This document shows positions 9,703 to 21,481 of a DNA stretch of 64,000 nt, one piece after another (position 1 is the first letter of the stretch; every line of letters begins with the position of its first letter). The notes under the pieces are model-generated. The model made no database searches and was not told where the DNA came from. It worked only from the letters and a program-made list of their open reading frames with translations. The stretch is from Flammula alnicola (Eukaryota; Basidiomycota; Agaricomycetes; Agaricales; Strophariaceae): positions 107,575-171,574 of the forward strand of contig JADNRV010000114.1 of the NCBI GenBank assembly GCA_015499995.1, given 5' to 3'. The position numbers and the translations under genes were made by a program.

Positions 9703-12700
9703 TTAAGAAGCACCTGATCTCTTGATGACAATAGGAACGAGAAGCATGTCCCACAGCGGCTTTTGCAACGCTACCCCGCGACCGCCACGCAGACGGAGGG
9801 GCTTGGACATCTTGACCTGTGGACTTGGGCTCGATGGAAATGAGGTCTCACCATCAGGAATCACCATCCCCCCCGACATGACTCTAGAACTCCGATCAAA
9901 GGGTGAAGGTTTTTCGAGGTGGGACAAGTCTACATATTCCGTGGATATGAAGGCCTTCAAGTAGGTGATGCCAACTTCCACTCCGGCCGGCAGATTATGC
10001 TCGTTCAACGTGTAGCCAACTTGAAGTTGACCATCGTTTGGGAGGCATGGATCACCTCTGCGGTTCTTGGAGGAGCGGGGTTTATATATGATATCTGTCC
10101 AAGCAGATGAGATATCTAGTGCATGTATCTTCAAACATAAATGGCGCACCGATTGTCAAATCTAAGATGTTGAAGGCAAACAACCAAACATAGCAGTTAT
10201 GACGAGAGGAATTTCTAATTGTGAAGCCCAGGGCTTTCTCGTGTCCAACGCCATCTTCCACGAACACACTGATGGTACCACTGGCATTCAGGTTTGGACC
10301 CGCGGGTACAAGTATTGATGAATCTTGACCACCGGGGACAGACTCGGTGAGCAGATGAGCCTCGACAGTAATATCGCCGGATATCCGTGACCTCTGGCTT
10401 ACGCGACGAAGGTCCCAGAAAAAATCTGCCGATAGTCTGAGAGTCGAATAGACGCTGTCAACATCTCGAGACAAGATATAAGGGAGATGATCGAGTCCTG
10501 AGTCATTGGAAATATTATCCGTAATGCCAAGTACTACCCGATCACCGTCCACCGAGACGACAACTTCTGGATCCTGGGACCTTTCTACAATTTGGATTCT
10601 CGTCCTGCGAGCCTGAGGCTGATCCTCCTCCCTCTCGATACGTTCCGAAATAGCAATCGAAAATTCTTCATCACTGAGGATGGCGAAGCTCACAGCAGCA
10701 TCCTCACCTGCGTGACTTTGCAGACCATATGTGGCTAATTTTTGAGGGATAGCGAATTCTACTGTGTGTTCATCAAAGCCCAAGGATGTAGAGAATCTAG
10801 CCACCTTGATGGCTACGACAGAACCGAGGAGTAAGTCATTCTCATCATCTCCACTGTAGATGTCAAATCGTGCGCCCGCAGTGATGCCATGTATTTCGCC
10901 AGCCTCCATGTGGAAAGACCCATTGACCTCGCGGAAGATATCGAACTTGTGACGACGTTCTGCTGTCCTGGTTTCAAATAAAATTCGATTGTCGTATTTT
11001 CCCTGGCAATTAGGTGACTGGCTTCTTTCCAGACAACGTCAAAGTTATACTCATTTATCTCACAAACAAATGAACATACCTAGTATCTGGGAGAAGCTTG
11101 ATGATATCTCGGTATGTGACAGTACTGATGCGCGGCCCCAATTGCCGCAGAAGCGTGGTTAAATCATTGGTAAAAACACCACGGGCTTTGACCTCGGGGG
11201 CCAGTTCGTCTCTTGAACATGCTGCTAGTAGAACATGTGAGTCCAAAGACGCATATGCATAGCCTTTTCCACCAAAGCCACCTGCATGACATGCGTCAAG
11301 GATGACAGTCTAGGGATGGATGATGTTCGGTGAGAAGAAAATGGACATGATAAACGGACGCACAATATTGTTGCCCTTTTCATTGGCCAAGCGTTTCAGT
11401 AAATCATTAAATTCGATGTCTAAAATGCTTCTTTTATCGTCTTCTTGGCTACCACATGTAGCGTCGTGGGGGAATAATACTACTCTGCCCTGTATTTCCC
11501 GTCCGTGTCCAGCATAATAGATGAGAATTGGATCATTGAAGGCAATACGGTCATTTGCTGCGAAGTTCAGTATTTCTTGTACAATGTTAGCATGGGTTGC
11601 ATTCTCATCGCGAAGAATAACGATACAGTCCTGTGAGACGTGGAGGTCTCTGGTCAGAAAGGCTTGGATGTCGTCAGCATCAGCGATGCTTCCCTTGACG
11701 TCCGTGATATTGCTGTGGTCACTATATCTGTTAATGCCGATAATTAATGCAAAGAGAACTCGTCCTGGCAGTGATGGTACATATAGCATCTGTGATCAAT
11801 ATTCTGAAATTGACAACAGCGTAAATTCACCTCACCACTAGCAAAGATGATTTTGAATTTCGCCAATGTCTGTTGACGGTCTGGATACTTTTGCTCAAGT
11901 ATAGACCACAGTTCTTTGAGCACGATAGGCTCATGTTTTATTGCCTGAGATGGGGCTGATTTGAAAGCATCCAATGCCGTTAACAAGGCGAGAATAGTCT
12001 TCTGCTGGAGCTCTGAAGTTGAGGCCTCGGCCTGACATGCCTGTGTGAGAATTCGAACTTCGGCCTGAAGGGCGCCTATAAGGAGGTTAGCCGCTTCTGG
12101 GAACTCAGTGATAGATCGAGAGCCAATTTCTGGAATAAAATTAAACTCTCTTAGAGATTCTATGGCGACTACAAAACAGAGTTCCTTGCCTATCGCGGTT
12201 AGACCATAAATGGCATGGATGTCTTCTTCGGCCAGTGCTCCCGGTATATAATTATCGAGCTTGTGGAGGAAGTCGGAAGCATCGGCGTATGGATCCCTCT
12301 CAAGCAATGGTTGCATTTTTGCCTTGTCCCAAACAATTCCTTCATGAGTACGAGCTTTTGGTTCATATCTTGACTTATTCATCTCTTCAAACACTGATTT
12401 ATGAATCAGTTGACCTTTCTTCATTTGACGAGGTTTTTCACAATGCCAACTGGAAGGATATTAGCATGTGAATTATGGGACAGCCTTGATCAAAAAGACC
12501 GCACCGCCAGACAGTTTTATTCGCGTCTTTATATGTCAAATGAGTGATAGGGATAACATATTCAAGAATTTTCCATCCCAGAGTCATTGATGGCGTAGGC
12601 GACATTGGAGACCATTGGCATCGGTTTGGTTCTAACCTGAGTCCATACCGAATTGCCTCATATGACATCCAGCGCAGAGATGGGCCAAAGTGATCAAGGC

Positions 12701-14008
12701 CTAGATTAGGAATATTCCCGCCACCACTAAAGGCTGATCAGTATCAAAGCGGAAACCATTTCCAGGCTGATGAGAGTCCTTACACATCTGAGTGGGAACC
12801 CGCAAACCAGACCTCCTTAACATTTCCCCTCGCGCCAAATTCTGGTCCCTCACCGCCATTGACGTACTCAGGTAAAAACTTCACTCGGAGCTCGTCAAGT
12901 GCGAGAGCGTGACGGAAAGCGCAAACATGTTTTATTCCAGTAGTCGTCTCTGGAAAACTCCTTCCTTTCAAGACCCCAACTGCGGACACAGTATCCCTAT
13001 CATGATGGGGATGGAGCTTAGTTTTGCACCCGAGATTCGCATGAGTGGATTAGTTCCTTACCATGCGCCAACGAAATGAACATTGACATTAGGTCGTGAA
13101 AGAGTGTGCTTGAACCGCTCGCATAACTCGTCTTGCTCCTTCAGAACAACGCGCTTTTCGGTCTCTGTAGTTTTTGTGTACAACTTGTATGCGCTGACAG
13201 TTGTAATTGGTTCGTCAGTAAAAGAAAAAAATCGAGATAACATGGTAGAACTGTACAATGGAATTTGTTCATTGTTTCTCTTGTGGAGGAGGCCGACCTT
13301 CATACGTTGTTCATCCATCTGGACCGGTAACGTGTTCGGGTTCGGGGAGTTTACTTACTTTCTCGATCATACCCGCGATGACACGAACTTGATAGGCGCC
13401 ACGCGAAAAGCCTGCCACCACGGTAAGCCATCGAGAAATGAACAAAAGGAAAGGTTACCCACCAAACAGAAATATTCTGTCACCGTCTTCATAATTTTCC
13501 GAAAGCCACTGGTAGGCGCTAAGGACTTTGGTTTTAAATTTTCTAGGAACACTGTTGAGTCAAGAGCGGCAAGATTGGGGAAAAGGAATATGTATACGTT
13601 GCAATAGCCATGTCAATAGTGTGGCTAAGAGATTGTTTCCAGGCGGCATAAGAAAGCCATGACTTGGAATCTTTCACGTAGGTACCGATACCACTGTTGT
13701 AGTAGGTCATCTGATTTCTGTTTTTCAGCAGACGGCTGTACAGTTCAACGACGTTGGTGTTCTGTGATAAAAATTGAAAAGGACCCTCAAGGAAAGCGAG
13801 AGAAGGTAACACTCACATTTTTGCTCAATTGATTTGCGGTACCATCTATGCAAACGACGAGATTTCTGCCACTGAAAGGGTGTCGACACTGACACGAGAC
13901 CACGTCTGTGACTCGCTCGGTTTCTGGTCGATCACCACGATTTTTTGCACCATTTAATCTATCAGGTAAAGCGCCCCCTCTCGGAGAGGTGGACGGACTT
14001 GGAAACAT
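9703..14008 (-). CDS. DUF2235 (Tle1-like lipase)-caspase fusion protein, 1222 aa
   Basis: I can build 13 exons with GT..AG introns: 14008-13817, 13761-13598, 13551-13463, 13411-13359, 13297-13257, 13193-13062, 12996-12784, 12726-12505, 12449-11831, 11789-11364, 11309-11080, 11024-10150 and 10115-9703. They total 3669 nt, exactly 1222 codons plus stop, with every phase matching. Residues ~48-400 are a DUF2235 alpha/beta-hydrolase domain: VVCIDGTANQ, the GFSRG nucleophile elbow (Ser ~151), WDTV and FAGSHSDVGGG (His ~292, Asp ~294), ending in the family's GQLIHKSVF tail. Residues ~576-795 are a caspase-like C14 domain with FALIIGINRY, YYAGHG (His ~670) and ILDACHAGG (Cys ~724), then SPNCQGKYDNRILFE. 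The remaining ~430 residues, including FISTEYVDLSHL, match the C-terminal part common in basidiomycete caspase-domain proteins. DUF2235 proteins include bacterial Tle1 phospholipase effectors; function here is inferred. Confidence 0.9.
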
Positions 14009-14286
14009 GGTGGTGGACGTAGTGGAGGATGGGAATGGAGCTTGCTTATCGAAGATCGTTTGACTCCGTCAGGGATTTATTTGGATTCACAAAGGTTTGC
14101 GTTTTATTATTCATAACCATGTTGAGTACAGTACTTAGCGTTGACACTGACAGTGACAGGAAGAATGCGTGTGTCAAGTAGTCTAGGCTCGCCGCTCACG
14201 ACTCGGACAGACCAAATTTTAATAAATTTAATAATATTAATAATGTCAAGTGCTCATAGCACGTGATGTTATTATTATTTCCTTTA
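14009..14286. other. Divergent intergenic region with CACGTGAT element at 14260
   Basis: The region lies between the start of the DUF2235-caspase gene and Ada1 copy B. It has an A/T-rich part (about 14217-14245) and a CACGTGAT octamer at 14260-14267 followed by the same T/A-rich run as before copy A. The promoter of the fusion gene must lie here; no clear TATA box is placed for it. Confidence 0.45.
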
Positions 14287-16005
14287 TCGCTCTCGTCGAC
14301 GTCGACACTCAAAGGGCAGCTGATGAAGCACCTGGGCGGACAAGCGCAGACATACTTCGATTCTCTCTCCAGCTTTGTCTCAGGTCTCAGGCAAGACCTC
14401 CCGCCAGGAATTTGAGCAAGTTGCAAAGCAAGTCCTCTCGTCTCCAAACCTTTGTTGCGAGCGAAGCGAGCATCATTCTCTAAGGGCTGCCCAGGGCGGA
14501 CAAACAAAGCCACATCCATTTCCGAAACGGAGGCCTCTGGCTTTGTTCATATCATATCTCTCTCGTTTCCTCCTCTACGCCTTCCATATTTTCTGTAGGA
14601 GTGCATTCAATGGTATTCTATGGTTTTGTGCAAAAAAATCGGTGTTTTGTTGCGACCAACTAGGATGGCGCAGCGAGCCTTCCCCCGCAGGAGCGGATCC
14701 TCAATACGACCCTCTCTCTATCTCCCTATCTCTAACTAACCCTACCAAAAGTACAACTCCACAATGCCCTCATAATATCCCTCTTCGACGCCACCGCCAC
14801 CCTCAAACGGCCCCCCACACCCCCACCCCCGACACTCCCCAAGCCGCCCCCGACCAAGCGCCGTCGCACCCTGCTGCCGTTCCAAGGACCCCACGTCCCC
14901 GATGAGGCGCGCGCCCTCCGCTCCGCGCGCATCAAACGCTGGACGCTGGCCATGGGCAGACGCGAGCGTGAAAGACTGAAGACACTGCAGGCCGCCGCCC
15001 CACCGTCTGCCGACCCCCCGCGTCCGAGGAAGGAGACGGACGAGATCGCGTGTGAGAGAGGGGTGGAGCTGTTATCTGAGCGAGGGGGTGTGTATACTTG
15101 TCTTCGTGTCCACCCTCGTGTTGTTAGCATCTGCTTACCATCCATCCACTCATCCGTCGCATGTAGACCCCCCAGGCAGCCGTCTGCCCATCCACCTGCA
15201 CTCCAGCACGCGCGCACCGACACTCCAACACGTCGCCGATCGCATGAACCTCATCTGCGCCCAGAACAACCTCAGCGCACCTTCACGTACCGTGCCCGCA
15301 CTCATGACACTCGCATGCGAGGTGCGTATCTCCATAACCACCTTCCTTTCATCCATCGTCTCTCTCGCTAACCTGACCCATCCCAGGCAAAGCTGAAACA
15401 ATTAATAACCCACGCCCTAACACTAACATCCACCTCGCACGCCATATCGTCCATCGCCCCCTCCTCTTCCTCTTCCTCAACCTTGGGCACCTCGGCACAA
15501 CAGACCCACCACCACTACCCCCACAACAAACCCCCCGTGCTCACCCCGGACTCGTTCCACACCCTCTTCACCGTCTCCCCCGCGGACCTGCCGAACAAGT
15601 CCGCCGCAGCGATGCGTTTCGCTGTCTCCCCGTCGTCTCTCGTAAGTAACGCTGTTTCTTTGTTGTGATTTCTCTCTCTTTTTCTTTTGGTCTGGTCTGG
15701 TCTGGTTTATTTCATGGATGTATACTGAGTCTCCCTTTGTTACCCCCTTTATTATCAATCGCATCGCGTATATTGTCATTATCGAATACGCGAAATTGCA
15801 CGCAATACAAATACCCAAAATCATACTCGAACGGACGAATCTTATCCCCAACCAAACGCAACGCAACGCAATGCAACAGGACGACGACGCAGACGACGTC
15901 GTGCTCCTCAAAGACCGCGATGTGCGCGATCAGCGCTGGCAGATCATGGCCCTCCTCGGCGAGCGGAGTACCGTCAGGGACAGTCTAATGGGGAAGGTCC
16001 GGTGA
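14287..16005 (+). pseudogene. Ada1/SAGA-Tad1-like gene, copy B, start lost and insertion in intron 1
   Basis: The same SAGA-Tad1 family and exon layout as copy A, with most of the coding region in better frame: it has intact KRRRTLLPFQGPHVPDEARA, AMGRRERERLKTLQ, the APTLQHVADRMNLICAQNNL core, and the last exon ending LMGKVR with a stop at 16003-16005. Three lesions break it. About 11 bases around the ATG present in copy A are missing, so the start codon is gone. A 7-base direct duplication (GTCTCAG) in the first exon shifts the frame. An insertion of about 240 bp replaces the first intron donor. Splicing signals for the later introns are preserved. Confidence 0.75.
14456..14697. mobile_element. 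~240-bp insertion inside Ada1 copy B intron 1
   Basis: Alignment of copies A and B shows sequence present only in B, starting with TTGCGAGCGAAGCGAGCATC and ending near the GGAGCGGATCCTCA stretch. Its first ~30 bases (including TTCTCTAAGGG) also occur in both arms of the inverted repeat at 55.98 and 58.80 kb, so it derives from a dispersed repeat. I see no open reading frame, no clear terminal inverted repeats and no certain target duplication. It could be a non-autonomous element fragment. Confidence 0.5.
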
Positions 16006-16600
16006 GCTGATATGGTGATGCGATGGGAGGTCGTAGATGTGGAGACACTGGAGCCTGTGTGTTTTGGTTTGGGTTTGGGTAGTAACTTTTTCGTTCAAGT
16101 TGTACAGTACTTATGCGTATATATACCCTTCACGTGTGTTAATAATTATCAAGATCATCATATTAGGGTCTAGTGTAAGTATCGAGATTCTGCCTACCAA
16201 TAACCTGTCAGATTTCATGCCATTCATTGGCAAACCGGAATGAGATAATTTTGCAGGTGTCGCGCAGTGAGATAGTAGTGATTACCTTCTCCGTATCAAT
16301 CTTGAAATTTTGAAAGCTTGGATTTTATATCGCCCAATGCACGGTGACGTCCTTCACCGTGAGCCTTTGAACAGAAGTGCTGCACAAGGGCTGTGAATGT
16401 GGAGACCATCTCCATCCTCTCGAAAACTCCAGGTGCCGAACACGAAAATTTAAAAATTCCCTCACTGGCCCGGGAATGTGGGGTCCATTGACGAAGACAT
16501 CATCCAGCAAGCGACATGCCACTGAGGCTGCCACCACTGGCAGGCAGCAACTCCCTGCCAATCTCCTGCGTGAGTCGACGATATTCGAACTTGAGCTTGA
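16006..16600. other. Intergenic region, 3' flank of Ada1 copy B
   Basis: The first part matches the 3' flank of copy A. Beyond about 16240 the sequence is unique to this site. No gene recognised. Confidence 0.4.
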
Positions 16601-17170
16601 CCTCTGAGCCTCTCTCCAAACGCCGCAGTGCACTGACAATCCGCATCATTGTCAACTTGAAGAAGACAAGGTGAAATCATCGTCGCGCCGACGATCAGTA
16701 AGCTCATCTGGTTTGATAGGTGGGATAGGTGGCTCTACTTGACGTATGTCTGTGGTATAATTGAGATAGGACTCTGGACTCGATGGAAGAATACGAGAGA
16801 CATGAACGGAGGTGGACGATGTGCCCGCCCAATTGAGATCGCTACGTTGTGGCGGTGCTGGGAGCTCGGGCCGATGTGACCATGCTGCGGCCTGCCAGAC
16901 CGCTGGTGGAGTCTGAACCTCGCAGTTTTCATGTCGTAGCTATACTTCGAACCTCCAATCCATCCGGGTTTTCCTCTTCACACCCACCCGCTGCCTCCCT
17001 CCGAGTCTTCTCCAGACCCGCCGCTTCCAAATTCTTGTCCGGGTCGCTTTCCACTTCTCTGGATCCTTCGCGTCGTTGTATGATACATCGGGTTCCCTCT
17101 GGAGTCTGAAACCACGTTTCCCAAAGGCTCTTTCGTCACCGGCTCAACGCCGGCCGCAGAAATCTTCACT
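16601..17170 (-). pseudogene. Possible coding remnant, unknown product
   Basis: Minus-strand frames here have protein-like composition over long stretches (for example QTPPAVWQAAAWSHRPELP and a basic REPDVSYNDAKDPEKWKAT block) but in changing frames with stops between them. I cannot place a start, an end or a family. The stretch is largely absent from the second copy of the surrounding duplication, where Ada1 copy C runs almost directly into the duplicated segment. Confidence 0.25.
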
Positions 17171-17634
17171 CAGGTTTCCGACCTAGGTTTGCCCAAGGGA
17201 ACACAGGAGAAGGTACTTAAACGCAGGCGTCTCTCTGACTTCCACTGTCACGGAAACAAAAACGTCCCATAAACCAGACATAAAACGATGAGCGTTGAGC
17301 GCTTATCCGATCTGTGGGGTTCCAGTGTGACTAAATGGGGAATCCTGGGAATTGCACACCGCCTTGCCTCATCTAAAATTGGATCCAAATATGTTATGAC
17401 TGTTATCTTGACGTGTTTTTCACTTTCGGTCGACCTCGTGAGCGATCAGTGCTCTTAAAGGCCTCCATTCCAGCAGTCCAACTGTCATTCGTCTTGAATC
17501 TGATTTTGTCCAGGCATTCATTCCTCAGCGCTCAGCAATATTCCTACCTTTCCGACTTCGAAACATACGGTATTGGTTTACGCAGATCTCCTCTTTCTAG
17601 ATGTTTGCGGTGAATTCCTGCCAAGCAGTTGCAG

Positions 17635-17643
17635 TATATAAAG
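17635..17643 (+). promoter_or_regulatory. TATA box (TATATAAAG)
   Basis: TATATAAAGCAA lies 49 bp before the ATG at 17684. The same box and distance occur before the duplicate gene (24715) and, with the identical core ATATAAAGCAAGCA, before the small acidic gene at 27367, so all three share one promoter type. Confidence 0.6.
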
Positions 17644-17683
17644 CAAACAGCCAAGTGCATTTCCTTCCTCCAGTTCATTTACA

Positions 17684-19038
17684 ATGGGAAAGTTCGGCGG
17701 CGGTCAGTCTTTTCTTTCCTTCTTTCTTTTCTGTTAAGGTTGACTCAGAATCTGCCATAGTCTGGTTCCAGTACCAAGATACGTACGGGAATAACGTTGA
17801 CCCTGGACCTGCGCTCCAAGCCCAGAAATTTACATCTGGTGACGATGAAATCTGGTGGTACCCGTTAGGCCCAGGGGATGTTAACTCCCTCACTGCCATT
17901 TCGCTCAAAGTCATGCTTGCCAGTGACAGTCCGACGGTCGCGATGAAAAACGTCAAATATCTGGACCTCTATGCTGATGATAGCAGAGACGTTCTGTTCG
18001 ATGATGACGAAATACTGGACTTTACTGGCTCGCTTGGAGGGAAGACGACTCCTTTGTATTTTTTGTATGACATAGAAACAGCTGAAAATCAGAGCGATGA
18101 CGAGGGCGAGGGCAATAGTTCAGTTACAACGGGAAAGCGCGATAAAGGTCCTTCACAATATGGTGGTCGGTCTTTTCTTTCCTTCTTTCTTTTCCGTTAA
18201 GGTTGACTCAGAATCTGCCATAGTCTGGTTCAAGTTCGAGGATACATACGGGAATAACGTCGACCCTGGAAGTTCCTTCAACGCCGGAAAGTTCAAATCT
18301 GGTGACGATGAAATCTGGTGGTACGACTTGAGCCCGGACGAGGTTAACTCCCTCACTGCAATTTCGTTCAAAATCATTTTTGCCAGGCAAGGCGGGGCAA
18401 TGGAGATGAAAGACATCAAATATCTGGACATCTATGCGGATGATACCAAAAATGAGCTTCTCGGCGATGATGAAATACTTAACTTTACTGGTTCACTTGG
18501 AGGGAAGAAGACTCGTCCATTGTATCTTTTGTATGACATACAAACCGCTGAAAATCCGAGCGCTGACTCGGGCGAGGACAAAACCGAGCACAGTGGCGAG
18601 GAGAGCAGCGAGCACAGTGGCGAGAACAGCAGCGACGACAGAAGCGACGACGACGGTGGCACGGGCGGTGATTCTGATTTTGTTAACCGGGTTGTGGCTC
18701 TAACGTCCCGTGGTGAGTGTCATGCATTGCTTAAGTCCAATTCCTTCTCAGCCAGAACTCTTACAGCGCAGCAGTCAGCATACATAGCGCTGAATCGAGG
18801 AGACATTTTATATACTGATCTTATGATAAACTCCGACACCTATGGTATGTGTCCGTACACCATGATGACAACTGTGTTTCTGATGACAATCACCACTGCG
18901 TTTCAAGGAGATTTATTCTTTAATGTCGAAAAGAGAAATAAGCGAGGGAATGTAATCGATAAAGGAGGTATGTGCTTATCGCTTTCATCCCGTCGTCAGT
19001 CCACTAATTCAGATGCGGACTCTCAGCGGTCAGAATAG
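17684..19038 (+). CDS. Unrecognised protein with two ~130-aa repeat domains
   Basis: Exon 1 is tiny (17684-17702, encoding MGKFGG). Exon 2 (17749-18165) and the start of exon 3 (18212 on) each encode one copy of a domain beginning ESAIVWF, with DTYGNNVDPG, KFxSGDDEIWWY, VNSLTAIS, KYLDxYADD, DEILxFTGSLGG and LYxLYDIxTAEN. Both domains start right after a very similar 46-nt intron, so exon plus intron were duplicated together. The linkers are D/E/S-rich. At least three more introns probably lie in the last third (donors GTGAGT at ~18713, GTATGT at ~18845 and ~18968), ending at the stop at 19036-19038. No signal peptide or membrane segment is visible. Strand-rich, tryptophan-containing repeats suggest a beta-sandwich, which is only a guess. 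Confidence 0.7.
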
Positions 19039-20778
19039 GAGACATATCACCCGTGCCAGTTGGCCTCGAAATTTAACTTCCTTTGTGCAGTGCTTTGTAC
19101 CCAAACCCTTTCTGTTCCAGTTTTCCTATTCGATAGTTATCCAGATCATAACTGAAGCGAGCTGGTGTTTGCGAGACTCCTATGACTCTTCTCTTTCGGC
19201 TCTTTATGAAATTTCGCGAGAAGCCCTCTTCATTCGTCGATTATGATGCATTATACCTCTGGTCGAATGACGGGTGTGCGCTTCGTGCATAGGGGTGCAC
19301 CCACTACTTTTCGCGTTATTAATTTACAAAGAACGAAAGCCATCAGTTACAATATAGTAGTTGGAACTTTCAGTGCCTAATCCAAGCACACTTCAATTTC
19401 TACATTTCTTTTTCGTCATGCAGTGATCCTTTTCTCTCACCTCGGATCGAAATTACCCTCGCCTTGACATTGGAGGTGGTATAATGAGGTCCAGAGCTGT
19501 AACTTAAAATTGTCCCTCCACCTGACCATCTTCAGTCAACCTCAAGGGCCGATTGACTCTATTCCTCTTACTAACGACTGTCGGCGAAATAATCCATCCG
19601 CATTAGAGGTTATCTAGATCTGCACTTGAAATTCGCCGGGATTTGATTGGTTGGGGGTAGTGGGGCCCCATTCAAATGTCGCTCGGTGGAAGGTCACAAA
19701 TAGCCTCTATTCTCATGTCATTTTACGTTTGGCACCAAGTATGCTTGGTGAGAACGCCTGCCGAGTCAGCTGCCTCTGAGCGCCTAAAGCCACGTGGTCG
19801 TGTTGGGCGCTAAATTTGGAGATCACTCCACAAGCCAAACATGTTACTCAGCGGAGAATCCTGACTATCCCCCTATCTCCGTGCCGTCTATTGCTGAATA
19901 GGGCTTTCACTAGACGTCTGTTCTCGCAAAGAGTTCCATTGCGGATCTACATATCGTTCGTGCTTACTCACACAGGATATACTGGAATGAAGATGGCATG
20001 TCAGTTCTTTCCGCTCTATCCTTCTTCAGGACATGTTATCTCTCACGGAGGCATGTTCACATACATTTGACCAACGTCTGCCGGGCTTGGACACCTGAGC
20101 ACTAACACTCCCTTATTTGTGCTATCAGTGGCAGTGATTATGACTGACCAAATGCACATTTAATCCCACGAGTGCCAATCCACTAAGTAATCCCCCATTA
20201 GAAGCCTCCTGTCCGACTGATAGAAGGATACGACACATTTTTGCTGCAGGCTGTGGACTCCTCATGAGCTTCGTTCGTGATAAGTCCATCAATATCACTC
20301 TCCGTTTTCAATTGTCATCTAGGTTTGTCTGAATATATGCGGCGCGTGGTGGCTTGTTTTCGGTGTGCCAACCACAACACCTTTGTTTCTGTCCGTGGCG
20401 GCCTCTGTGGTTCGCAGCCATGATGGGACTGCGTATTCTAGTTTTCTCAACCTTCGTGTGAATCCCTAATGATAAACCTATTCCTAGACAATGGGCCAGG
20501 ACCTGATGACCCTGAGCACCGAGCGGAAGCACTAGAATCCAAGTGCGAAGTGTGGCTGATGTCAAATAAGTATACTCTAAGATCTCCACAGTGCCACGTT
20601 CTGGGGTTGCACTACGAGAGATATATCTGAAGCAAAGTCCCAACCAGGGGTCGAAAGCCTATAACCTTCCGGCCTTTTCTTTGAAGATCCAATTTCAACG
20701 ATTACTCAGGTATGCCAGCATGCCCTTTGGAATTATCCTTGGGATATCTTCAGGACCTACTAACCAGCGCCATGTAGG
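19039..20778. other. Non-coding region, first half within the duplicated segment
   Basis: Up to about 20090 the sequence is the downstream part of the duplicated segment and matches 26.1-27.1 kb. The rest, up to 20778, is unique. Short open frames on both strands (for example 19816-20070) are conserved in neither frame nor length between the duplicates. I see no gene. Confidence 0.5.
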
Positions 20779-21481
20779 ATGGAGTCAAGCTTTAATTCTC
20801 CAGTTGTTGTCAACATCAGGATCGAAGGAGCCAGCACAACAATATTCGAAGGTCCCGTTCAGACCAGAGGCCATGACGTGACCACCGATTCTGCAGGAAC
20901 TCGCCGCGCCGACGGGACGAACGGCAATGAGAACCCATTCCCGGGACCTACTTGCACCGCTGCACTCGACGACATGGCCAATGCGCACGGGTTCACATGG
21001 GATGGGTACGTGATAACTTATTTATTGTAAACTGCATATCTGATTCAACGGATCTAATAGCACGTATAATTCCACCCTCGACGACATTATGATTACGACC
21101 ATTGGCGGAGAGACAGCCGCGCCAAATAGTACATTCTGGCAGCTCGCACTTAACTTCACAAGGGCAGACAGGGGTGGAGGTCAGCTGCAGATAAGAAATG
21201 GAGACAGCGTATTGTGGGCGTTGGTCTCTACTACTGTCGACAAATCACCCCTTAAACTGAAAGGTCCTCGATCTGCAGTGCTCAATACCGCATTTACCGT
21301 GACTGTCATTAATGGTGAGAATCGCCAACCAATCTCTGGCGCAACGGTGTCAGGGAGTACCACAAACAATAACGGCGAAGCCACAATAACATTGACCACC
21401 GTTGGGACACATACTCTCAAGGCGCAGCACGCTAATCATGCTCGATCCAATGAGCTCAGGGTCCGTGTGACTAGGCAGTAG
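20779..21481 (+). CDS. DUF4430-type protein with C-terminal Ig/Big-like part, 215 aa
   Basis: Exons 20779-21005 and 21061-21481 join across a 55-nt intron (GTACGT..AATAG) to give 215 residues. The first ~140 residues match the fungal DUF4430/transcobalamin-like pattern: IRIEGASTTIFEGPV, GHDVTT, DGTNGN, PGPTCTAALDD, GFTWDG, then an FW..LALNF strand and KLKGP. The last ~80 residues look like a bacterial-Ig-like beta-sandwich repeat (ISGATVSGSTTNNNGEATIT). No N-terminal signal peptide is visible, as in several fungal members. Binding partner and function are unknown. The gene lies between the two copies of the 3-kb duplication and is itself single-copy and intact. Confidence 0.8.

Larger units (their letters stand above)
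17115..20090. repeat. ~3-kb segmental duplication, copy 1
   Basis: Starting at the TCTTTCGTCACCGGCTCAAC stretch this segment is repeated at about 24172-27080 in the same orientation, with small indels and roughly 85-90% identity by eye. It includes a promoter, the two-domain gene and about 1 kb of downstream non-coding sequence (e.g. the TTACCCTCGCC and TTGGGCGCTAAATTTGGAGA stretches). No transposase or terminal repeats are visible. Confidence 0.8.
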
